Notes: generated by a model from the sequence alone, not told the origin. Positions 1-4,873 are shown, numbered from the stretch's first letter. The stretch: 5,780 bases of DNA from JBDRGC01 sp043818215 (GCA_043818215.1 JBDRGC010000086.1:1-5780), one strand, 5' to 3'. Program-made: numbers and translations.

Positions 1-208
1 GATTGGGGATTGGGGATTGGGGATTGGGGATGGGGATGGGGATTGGGGATTGGGGATTGGGGATTGGGGATTGGGGATTGGGGATTGGGGATTGGGGATT
101 GGGGATTGGGGGTTGGGGATTGGGGATTGGGGATTGGGGATTGGGGATTGGGGATTGGGGATTGGGGATTGGGGATCAGGGATCAGGGATTAGGGATCAG
201 GGTTTCGG
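1..208. repeat. Heptanucleotide tandem array, GATTGGG type
   Basis: About 30 head-to-tail units of 7 bp. Four GATTGGG units are followed by two shortened GATGGG hexamers (29-40). Nineteen more heptads run from 41 to 173, one of them GGTTGGG at 111-117. The sequence then shifts to GATCAGG, GATCAGG, GATTAGG, GATCAGG (174-201) and a last decayed unit, GTTTCGG. The array begins at the window edge, so its true length is unknown. Every unit carries a run of three or four G on the + strand, so G-quadruplex folding is possible. Since 7 is not a multiple of 3, all frames stay open and give Gly/Trp-rich pseudo-proteins that should not be annotated. The unit is a rotation of the complement of CCCCAAT, which from memory fits the cyanobacterial STRR1 heptanucleotide consensus. 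Confidence 0.97.
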
Positions 209-283
209 TCAAACGGATCGCACCCCCACGTTAAGCGGACTCGGCTTTAGTGGTAGTTGAGCGGGGCGATTTTTCTAGAATAG

Positions 284-466
284 TTATAAGAGTCCACTGA
301 AAAAAGGTTATTTCACCGCAGAGCACGCGGAGATCGCTGAGATTATTGAAAATCAGTTTAAGATTTCGGAACTATGCTCAGATTCTGGCATGTATTCTTA
401 AACCTGGTTTTAGGTTTTTCTCTGCGTTCTCCGCGGTAAGAGAGTTTTTTCAGTGCAGTCTTATAA
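284..466. mobile_element. MITE-like element with long terminal inverted repeats
   Basis: The left end (284-332) and the reverse complement of the right end (420-466) match over nearly 50 bases. The outer 22 positions, starting TTATAAGA and including CACTGAAAAAA, agree at 20. After a 7-9 base divergent stretch, the inner 18 positions (ACCGCRGAGMACGCRGAG) agree at 15. The roughly 87-base centre has no significant reading frame, so the element is non-autonomous. The outermost hexamer TTATAA is itself a palindrome, so it may be a target-site duplication instead of part of the inverted repeat; the element proper would then be 290-460. The inner CCGCAGAG...GCGGAG type of sequence is familiar from dispersed repeats in many bacterial genomes. 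The family of the mobilising transposase cannot be named from this window. Confidence 0.75.
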
Positions 467-592
467 GCAAAGTTTGTTTATGATTACAAATGCCCGGCAG
501 CATCGGCCAGGGGATCGACATCCAGGCCGGAGGCGGGCAATTTGCCAGTGGGGATAAACTCTAGCACTCAGCCGGCGTTTTCGTGCTAAAAT
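467..592. other. Intergenic stretch with a short coding-like remnant
   Basis: Between the MITE-like element and the palindromic repeat cluster. A short GC-rich segment (490-564) reads from ATG to TAG as 24 residues beginning MPGSIGQGIDIQAGGG. Its composition contrasts with the AT-rich DNA just upstream, and it has no ribosome binding site. It may be a fragment of a lost gene, but I cannot assign a family, and chance is equally likely. The only other structure is the CIRCE-like dyad at 561-589. Confidence 0.3.
561..589 (+). promoter_or_regulatory. Degenerate CIRCE-like inverted repeat
   Basis: CTAGCACTC (561-569) and TCGTGCTAA (581-589) resemble the two half-sites of the HrcA operator CIRCE (TTAGCACTC-N9-GAGTGCTAA). 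The left half matches at 8 of 9 positions and the right at 7 of 9. The spacer is 11 bases instead of the canonical 9, which argues against HrcA binding, and the gene downstream is not a chaperone gene. It may be a decayed operator or a chance dyad (TAGCAC...GTGCTA). Confidence 0.2.
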
Positions 593-593
593 T

Positions 594-744
594 CACCTGT
601 AGCGCGATTTTGCAAATTCCACCTGAACGATTTACAATATCGCAGTACAAGAGGCGAGATTTGGAAATCTCAGCTACATTTTTGGTCAAACCGAGAATTG
701 TTGCACCTGTACTGCGATTTTGCCAAATCGCAGTACAAGAGGTG
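594..744. repeat. Cluster of related palindromic repeats
   Basis: At least three related hairpin units. The best preserved is 704-744: CACCTG, then TACTGCGATTT (710-720), a TGCC loop, and the complementary AAATCGCAGTA (725-735), then AGGTG pairing back to CACCT. That makes about 17 base pairs with a 3-base bulge (737-739). A second, decayed copy is at 620-656; its 3' half (639-656) matches 727-744 at 17 of 18 positions. A partial copy lies at 594-617 (CACCTGTAGCGCGATTTTGC). A further palindrome, GAGATTT-GG-AAATCTC, sits at 656-671. The layout suggests a dispersed intergenic palindromic repeat family. The last copy ends exactly where the ribosome binding site of the downstream gene begins. Confidence 0.75.
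610..638 (+). promoter_or_regulatory. Possible sigma-70-type promoter for the NIL-domain gene
   Basis: TTGCAA (610-615), a 17-base spacer and TACAAT (633-638) match the sigma-70 consensus at 4 of 6 and 5 of 6 positions. The predicted start near 645 would give a leader of about 113 bases that includes the hairpin at 704-744. The boxes lie inside the palindromic repeat cluster, so the match could be a by-product of the repeat sequence. Confidence 0.35.
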
Positions 745-757
745 AAAGGAGTTTCGC

Positions 758-982
758 ATGCCCGATCAAGTCGTCCGCCTGATTTACCCTCCCCATTTGA
801 TGGATGTCCCCGTAATAAATCAATTGATCCGCCGCTACGAACTGACATTCAATATTCTGCGCGCCGAAGTCACACCCAAAGAGGGCTGGGTAGATATTCA
901 ACTCGCTGGCAGCGCCGCGGCCATCGAAGACGCGATAACCTGGCTTTCGGGCCAGGGCATCGAAATCCAGCGATTGGCGTAG
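758..982 (+). CDS. Stand-alone NIL-domain protein (74 aa)
   Basis: The whole 74-residue protein corresponds to one NIL domain, the ferredoxin-like fold best known as the C-terminal methionine-sensing domain of the ABC transporter ATPase MetN. The Asn-Ile-Leu triplet that names the family is present (N32-I33-L34, in FNILRAEV), after an N-terminal strand (VVRLIYPP, 5-12) and a helix (about 17-27). A second strand pair carries GWVDIQLAG (43-51), followed by a final helix (about 53-66). The start is well supported: GAAAGGAG at 744-751 lies 6 bases before the ATG. There are no cysteines and no 4Fe-4S motif, unlike ferredoxin-NIL fusions. The protein is probably cytosolic and may bind a small ligand, perhaps a sulfur amino acid, but no transporter gene lies nearby, so the role is unknown. 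A stable hairpin abuts its ribosome binding site. Confidence 0.85.
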   Translation: MPDQVVRLIYPPHLMDVPVINQLIRRYELTFNILRAEVTPKEGWVDIQLAGSAAAIEDAITWLSGQGIEIQRLA

Positions 983-992
983 CATCACGGCG

Positions 993-1158
993 CTATAGAT
1001 GTTAAGATAATGTTTTTGACTCCGCTTACTCAGATGTCATTGCGAACCGACGCTTTTCGGTGAAGCAATCTCCTTCTCGCCAAGGATGAGATTGCTTCAG
1101 CGGTAAAGCTGCTTCGCAATGACAGGCTGAGTCAAAATCTTTTTCTCAAAGTCTATAG
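993..1158. mobile_element. MITE-like element bounded by CTATAG
   Basis: The outer 30 bases at each end (993-1022 and the complement of 1129-1158) match at 24 of 30 positions: CTATAGA at the tip and TTTTGACTC at the inner end. Further in lies a second inverted pair, TGTCATTGCGAA (1035-1046) and TTCGCAATGACA (1113-1124), followed by the facing GAAGCAATCTCC and GAGATTGCTTC segments near the middle. This CATTGCGA...GAAGCAATCTC core is a familiar dispersed palindrome in many bacterial genomes. The 166-base element has no coding capacity. As in the element at 284-466, the tip is a palindromic hexamer that could be a target duplication. The right half could fold with the left into one long RNA hairpin if transcribed downstream of the NIL gene. 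Confidence 0.72.
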
Positions 1159-1242
1159 TACAGTTAGGCGTAAATCCTTTAGCAGTTAATCACCCCAAAC
1201 TCTCCGTGAAACGCGATCCCGCAGGAGAATCAGGACGATGTG

Positions 1243-1313
1243 CGTGATACGTGAAACGCTAGAAGTAAAGATATCACGCCTCACATATCACGTATCACGT
1301 TTCACGTTTCACG
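1243..1313. repeat. Opposed heptad repeats, TWTCACG type
   Basis: Six contiguous 7-bp units occupy 1272-1313: TATCACG, CCTCACA (decayed), TATCACG twice, then TTTCACG twice. A short inverted set, CGTGATA and CGTGAAA, lies at 1243-1256, and a further CCGTGAAACG occurs at 1204-1213, complementary to CGTTTCACGG at 1305-1314. The arms can pair into a long imperfect hairpin. A run of nine T follows at 1326-1334, just before mgtE. The rest of the 983-1352 gap, outside this array and the MITE-like element, shows nothing I can name. Confidence 0.85.
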
Positions 1314-1352
1314 GAACTGGGGCACTTTTTTTTTGCGACGTTCATTACCCCT

Positions 1353-2717
1353 ATGAGTAATCCACATCTGCTCGAACTCACCGTAGAATATATCCGTGAA
1401 GCGTTGAAAACTCAGCGCTTCGGTCAGGCTACAACTGCCTTCCTCGAACTGCGCCCCGCTGATCAGGCCGAGATCTTCAACACGCTCGACGATGACGAAC
1501 AGGGCATCCTGCTTCAGCATCTGGACATTCCAGCCACTGCCGACCTTTTCGACGAGCTGGAGGACGAGGATACCCTGGATGCCGCCGAGAATCTGACTCT
1601 GGAACGTCTGGCGGACGTGCTGGACGAGATGGACCCCGACGAGGCTGCCGACCTTTTGGGTGACCTGCCTCCCAAACAAGCCGATGAGGCCCTGGCCCAG
1701 ATGGATGACCCCGAAGACGTCATCCCCCTGCTTGGCTACCCCGACGAGACTGCCGGCGGTCGAATGACCACCGCCTTCATCGGCCTCCGCCCTCACACCA
1801 CCGCGGAAACAGCCATTCGATTTCTACGCGATGTCAGCCTGGAAAACGATGTCCCCTATTACCTGTTCGTTATCGACCGGGAGAAACGTCTGATCGGGGT
1901 CACGGGACTGCGCGAATTGGTCATCGCCAGCCCGCAGGCCACCATGGATCACATCATGGAACCCGATGTTATCCACATAACCGCAGACCGCGATCAGGAA
2001 GAAGCCGCCAGGATCATGACCAGGTACGATCTCTCGGCCCTCCCCGTTGTAGACGAGCAGGGGCGGCTGGTGGGCGTGATCACCCACGACGATATTCTGG
2101 ATGTATTGGAAGACGAGGCCACAGAAGATATCTACCGTTTAGCGAGCGTCGCCGACACCGACCTGGAACTCGAAAGCGACATTTACGAGCAGTTGAAAGG
2201 CCGCCTGCCCTGGCTGCTGCTCAACACCGGAACAGCGTTGTTTGCGTCTTGGATCATCAGTAATTTTGGCGATTTATTTATCCAGGTGGCTGTCCTGGCA
2301 TTCTTCCAATCGGTGGTCACCGGGCAAGGGGGCAACGCGGCCAGCCAAAATGTAGCCATGATCGTGCGGTCGCTGGCGCTTGGGAAGGTTTCCGCCAAAC
2401 AAGTCTGGCCGATCTTTTTCCGCCAACTGGCAGTCAGCCTCATGCAAGGAAGCATCATCGGTTTGATCGTGGGACTTGGCGTGGGCTTGTGGCAACAGAA
2501 TCCCTACCTGGGATTGGTGCTCGGTTTGGCGCTGGTTGGCAATATGTTGGTCGCTGGGGTCGTAGGAACTCTGACCCCCCTGGCCTTAAAATCTTTGGGG
2601 CAGGACCCAGCGCTGGCATCTACGGTTTTGGTCACCGCGGCTACCGATAGTTTTGGATTTTTGATCTTTTTGAGTCTGGCAAAGGTTTTTCTGCCATATA
2701 TTCAACTTTACCTGTAG
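1353..2717 (+). CDS. mgtE: Magnesium channel/transporter MgtE
   Basis: Encodes a 454-residue MgtE, the usual family length: a homodimeric inner-membrane Mg2+ channel gated by its own cytosolic Mg2+ sensor. Domain order is canonical. An acidic helical N domain occupies about 5-130 (many Asp/Glu, e.g. DELEDEDTLD). A pair of CBS domains spans about 137-262 (second one: YDLSALPVVDEQGRLVGVIT). A connecting helix (about 265-283) leads to a five-helix membrane domain from about 285. The RLPWLLLN segment (284-291) opens the first membrane helix. The pore motif reads GQGGNAASQ (324-332), where the family usually has a form like MGGNxGxQ. Asp432, in the last helix (TDSFGFLIF), falls at the position of the pore Mg2+-binding aspartate of Thermus thermophilus MgtE. 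The ATG at 1353 has no Shine-Dalgarno sequence, but no upstream in-frame ATG or GTG fits better. No M-box riboswitch was recognised upstream. Confidence 0.95.
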   Translation: MSNPHLLELTVEYIREALKTQRFGQATTAFLELRPADQAEIFNTLDDDEQGILLQHLDIPATADLFDELEDEDTLDAAENLTLERLADVLDEMDPDEAADLLGDLPPKQADEALAQMDDPEDVIPLLGYPDETAGGRMTTAFIGLRPHTTAETAIRFLRDVSLENDVPYYLFVIDREKRLIGVTGLRELVIASPQATMDHIMEPDVIHITADRDQEEAARIMTRYDLSALPVVDEQGRLVGVITHDDILDVLEDEATEDIYRLASVADTDLELESDIYEQLKGRLPWLLLNTGTALFASWIISNFGDLFIQVAVLAFFQSVVTGQGGNAASQNVAMIVRSLALGKVSAKQVWPIFFRQLAVSLMQGSIIGLIVGLGVGLWQQNPYLGLVLGLALVGNMLVAGVVGTLTPLALKSLGQDPALASTVLVTAATDSFGFLIFLSLAKVFLPYIQLYL

Positions 2718-2724
2718 AGGCGCA

Positions 2725-2787
2725 GACGGGCGACGGAAGACGGACGACGGACGACGGCAGACGGACGACCGCTGACCGCCGATCGCC
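2725..2787. repeat. Heptad array, GACGGNN to GACCGCC
   Basis: Nine contiguous 7-bp units begin eight bases after the mgtE stop codon. The first six are GACGG plus two variable bases; the last three drift to GACCGCT, GACCGCC and GATCGCC. Read on the opposite strand, the units resemble those of the array at 2851-2969, so the two arrays face each other across about 60 bases of non-repetitive DNA and could pair. Reading frames through this region give Arg/Thr/Ala-Asp-rich artefacts on the minus strand. Confidence 0.9.
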
Positions 2788-2850
2788 GCGGGGATGCGAC
2801 GACGGAGGCAGGCACAGCGATGTGACACAGTCTCCAATTGCCCGGTTTCC

Positions 2851-2969
2851 GCGGTCCGCCATCTGCGGTCTGCCGTCGGCGGTCTGCTGTCGGCGGTCTG
2901 CTGTCGGCGGTCTGCCGTCGGCGGTCTGCGGTCTGTAGTCTGCCGTCAACGGTCTGCCGTCGGCGGTCA
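2851..2969. repeat. Heptad array, GCGGTCT/GCCGTCG
   Basis: Seventeen contiguous 7-bp units. From 2865 to 2927 two unit types alternate almost perfectly (GCGGTCT with GCCGTCG or GCTGTCG), giving a 14-bp super-period. The outer units are less regular (GCCATCT, GTAGTCT, GCCGTCA, ACGGTCT). The array ends 21 bases before the ribosome binding site of the lipid kinase gene. It is in inverted orientation to the array at 2725-2787. Confidence 0.93.
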
Positions 2970-2998
2970 TTTCGCAATCCTAATCAAACGGAGGAAGT

Positions 2999-3901
2999 AT
3001 GCCTGCAAAAGTGATTTTGAACCCTTACGCTGCTCGCTGGGAGGCACTTAAACGCCAACCCGAGGCCGAGGCTGCTCTCAGGTCCGCGGGTGTGGATTTT
3101 GAATTGGTGGTGAGCGAACATCCCGGTCACGGCATCGAGTTAGCTGCCCAGGCCGCCCAGGGGGGCTTCGATCCCATCATCGCGGCCGGCGGCGACAGCA
3201 CTTATAACGAAGTGGTCAACGGGCTGGTCAAGGCAGCCGGAAAAGGAAAGGTCGAAGCAGCCTTTGGCCTCCTGCCTATGGGTACTGCCAACGATTTGGC
3301 CGATAACCTGGGTATCCCCAAAGACCTGACCGCAGCCGCAGAAGTGATCGCCGCCGGCCGCACACGTCCGCTGGATGTATGCCAGGTCAACGAACGTTAC
3401 TTCATCAATAATTCAGGGATTGGGTTGGAAACCACCGTCACGGTTATACAAATGGGGATGAAGAGGGTACATGGGGTAATACGATACTTGCTTGCAACTC
3501 TGGTGGCAATTTACCGCAACCCGCAGTGGAGGATGGATATCGAATGGGATGGCAGTGAATACCACGGGCCGGTAACGTTGGTATCCGTGGGAAACAACCC
3601 GCGCACTGGCGGCATTTTCTACACCGTGCCCAATGCCAACCCCTTCGATGGGAAACTATCGTTCGTTTACGGCTCTATTCCCGCTCGCGGCGAGATTCTG
3701 CGCACGCTGCCAAAAATCATGAAGCCCGGCGATGGGAATTACACCGAGCACCCCAACATACATGAGGAACATTGCACCTGGCTGCGCATCCACGCCGAAC
3801 CCACCACACCCGTCCACGCCGATGGCGAGGTGTTCGATCTGGCTATTCAGGATGTGGAATACCGCGTTCACCCCGGGCGGGTGCCGATTTTGCTCAAATA
3901 G
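2999..3901 (+). CDS. Diacylglycerol kinase family lipid kinase
   Basis: A 300-residue protein of the YegS/DgkB-like lipid kinase family, typical in length. These enzymes use ATP to phosphorylate a lipid hydroxyl, commonly diacylglycerol to phosphatidic acid, at the inner face of the membrane. The N-terminal catalytic domain shows NPYAARW (8-14), the nucleotide loop GGDSTYNEVVNGL (64-76) and LLPMGTANDLA (91-101). The C-terminal beta-rich domain carries GIGLET (140-145), PNANPFDGKLSF (211-222) and HADGEVF (273-279), whose DGE matches the catalytic-base region of DgkB. One deviation: GGDST replaces the usual GGDGT (Ser67, codon AGC against GGC). There are no membrane segments or signal peptide. 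GGAGGAA at 2990-2996 supports the ATG at 2999, with a short spacer. The gene is flanked on both sides by heptad arrays. The lipid substrate cannot be told from sequence; sphingoid or polyprenol lipids are possible. Confidence 0.93.
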   Translation: MPAKVILNPYAARWEALKRQPEAEAALRSAGVDFELVVSEHPGHGIELAAQAAQGGFDPIIAAGGDSTYNEVVNGLVKAAGKGKVEAAFGLLPMGTANDLADNLGIPKDLTAAAEVIAAGRTRPLDVCQVNERYFINNSGIGLETTVTVIQMGMKRVHGVIRYLLATLVAIYRNPQWRMDIEWDGSEYHGPVTLVSVGNNPRTGGIFYTVPNANPFDGKLSFVYGSIPARGEILRTLPKIMKPGDGNYTEHPNIHEEHCTWLRIHAEPTTPVHADGEVFDLAIQDVEYRVHPGRVPILLK

Positions 3902-3909
3902 TGCAGGGG

Positions 3910-4011
3910 GACGGGAGACAGGGGACGGGAGACGGGGGACGTCGACCGGAGGCCTGCGGCTGGCTGTCAGTGGTCGGCGGTCAGCGGTCAGCGGTCGGTG
4001 GTCGGTGGTCA
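3910..4011. repeat. Opposed heptad arrays, GACGGGA and GTCNGYG
   Basis: Two heptad blocks with opposite orientation follow the lipid kinase stop codon. In the first, GAC recurs at 3910, 3917, 3924, 3931 and 3938 (units GACGGGA, GACAGGG, GACGGGG). In the second, GTC recurs every 7 bases at 3966, 3973, 3980, 3987, 3994, 4001 and 4008 (units GTCGGCG, GTCAGCG, GTCGGTG). The complement of the second block gives GACCGCT and GACCACC, the same unit type that ends the array at 2725-2787. The blocks are joined by a short segment with GTCGAC and AGGCCT palindromes. No gene is encoded here. Confidence 0.9.
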
Positions 4012-4052
4012 TCTCAGTATCTCCGGTGTTATTTTTGCGGTACTACCAAATA

Positions 4053-4715
4053 GTGAACAAACCACCCATCCACTTACGCGTCATAGCCCGCCTGATGCAG
4101 GCTTTCTTCTATTTGCTATACCATCCATTTGCCTGGGCTTACGATTTTGTGGCCGCAGTGGTGTCGATTGGGATGTGGAACGATTGGGTGATGAGTACGC
4201 TCCCCTACCTGAAGGGGCCGCGCGTGCTGGAATTGGGTCACGGGCCTGGCCACTTGCAAGCTGCGCTGCTGGCAGGGGAAATAGCGGCCCACGGCATAGA
4301 CGAAAGCCGCCAGATGGGACGGTTAGCGCGCCGGCGTCTCAGGGGGAATTCCCCCTACTCGCTCGCGAACGGCCATACACAATCGCTGCCGTATCGGAGT
4401 GAGATATTTCATCAAATCGCGTCAACTTTTCCGTCCGAGTATATTCTCGATGCGCGCACGCTGGCAGAGGCTTACCGGGTACTGGCCCCGGGGGGCGCGT
4501 TGGTGGTGCTGCCCACCATTTGGATCACAGGTCAAAAATGGATGGAGCGGATCGCGGCCTCGCTTTTTCGTGTCACGGGACAAACTCCAGAATGGGACGC
4601 GGGATGGCTAGCCCCCTTCTACAAAGCCGGATTCCAGCCTCACATCAAGCGCATCACTCGCAAATCATGGACGCTGCTGATCATCGTTGCTCATAAGCCG
4701 CTCCCCCCCGCATAG
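4053..4715 (+). CDS. Class I SAM-dependent methyltransferase
   Basis: Encodes about 220 residues of a small Rossmann-fold methyltransferase of the Methyltransf_11/UbiE-like kind. Numbered from the GTG at 4053: an aromatic N-terminal helix (AFFYLLYHPFAWAYD, 17-31), the S-adenosylmethionine-binding motif VLELGHGPGHLQ (58-69), the acidic ribose-contacting position in GIDES (D83), ANGHTQSLPY (106-114) corresponding to motif II, and the post-motif segment AYRVLAPGGALVVLP (140-154). The substrate is unknown. The open frame extends upstream through heptad repeats and into the lipid kinase gene, but that part is a shadow. GTG 4053 was chosen because it keeps the full N-terminal helix and gives a normal length. 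ATG 4095 and GTG 4026 are alternatives. None has a clear ribosome binding site, so the start is uncertain while the family call is firm. It sits about 150 bases after the lipid kinase gene. Confidence 0.85.
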   Translation: MNKPPIHLRVIARLMQAFFYLLYHPFAWAYDFVAAVVSIGMWNDWVMSTLPYLKGPRVLELGHGPGHLQAALLAGEIAAHGIDESRQMGRLARRRLRGNSPYSLANGHTQSLPYRSEIFHQIASTFPSEYILDARTLAEAYRVLAPGGALVVLPTIWITGQKWMERIAASLFRVTGQTPEWDAGWLAPFYKAGFQPHIKRITRKSWTLLIIVAHKPLPPA

Positions 4716-4723
4716 GCGTTCTG

Positions 4724-4770
4724 GGACGTAGAACGTCCTCGCAAGCGTTCCACCGCAGAGCAGTGGAACG
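4724..4770. repeat. Two adjacent palindromes after the methyltransferase gene
   Basis: GGACGT-AGA-ACGTCC (4724-4738) is a perfect 6-bp stem with a 3-base loop. CGTTCCAC (4746-4753) and GTGGAACG (4763-4770) form an 8-bp stem with a 9-base loop. CGTTCT (4717-4722) can also pair with AGAACG (4730-4735), so two alternative folds compete in the first unit. No T-run follows either stem, so these are not standard intrinsic terminators. They could end transcription in another way, or belong to a dispersed repeat family. Confidence 0.6.
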
Positions 4771-4844
4771 AGTTGTTCATTGGTACGCTTCGCAGGGCAA
4801 TCGAACGATTCATTATCGACTTTGGCCGAACAGTAGAAAATGTG

Positions 4845-4873
4845 TTTACCCCGGCATCAATCTGTTGTACAAT
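4845..4873 (+). promoter_or_regulatory. Sigma-70-type promoter giving a likely leaderless mRNA
   Basis: TTTACC (4845-4850; 4 of 6 to TTGACA), an exact 17-base spacer, and TACAAT (4868-4873; 5 of 6 to TATAAT). Six bases separate the -10 box from the A of the ATG at 4880, so the expected transcription start falls on the start codon itself. The absence of any Shine-Dalgarno sequence before 4880 agrees with a leaderless transcript. It also supports choosing 4880 over the upstream in-frame ATG at 4763, which lies before this promoter. Confidence 0.6.

Noticed and set aside
1..208. Telomere-like repeat marking a linear replicon end
   Set aside because: GATTGGG resembles eukaryotic telomere units, but the rest of the window is plainly bacterial, other 7-bp arrays are internal, and the array end here is only the window edge.
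3..260. Open frames encoding Gly/Trp/Asp-rich repeat proteins
   Set aside because: They arise because a stop-free 7-bp repeat reads through in every frame. There is no ribosome binding site, and the frame ends soon after the array.
686..988. Minus-strand frame opposite the NIL gene
   Set aside because: It is a shadow of a plus-strand gene that has a strong ribosome binding site and a recognisable domain.
1326..1334. Intrinsic terminator before mgtE
   Set aside because: The T-run is not directly attached to a GC-rich stem; the nearest stem arm ends more than ten bases earlier.
1159..1352. M-box magnesium riboswitch
   Set aside because: No M-box-like conserved core was recognised, and most of the gap is explained by heptad repeats.
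2851..2969. CRISPR array
   Set aside because: Units are contiguous 7-mers with no spacers, and no cas genes are present.
2641..3051. Reading frames on both strands through the opposed heptad arrays
   Set aside because: The translations are periodic Thr-Ala-Asp-Gly-Arg or Arg/Ser-rich strings produced by the repeats, and they overlap the ends of two well-supported genes.
3732..4052. N-terminal extension of the methyltransferase back into the lipid kinase gene
   Set aside because: The first part is an out-of-frame shadow of the kinase, followed by repeat-derived sequence. Family similarity begins only around 4080-4100.
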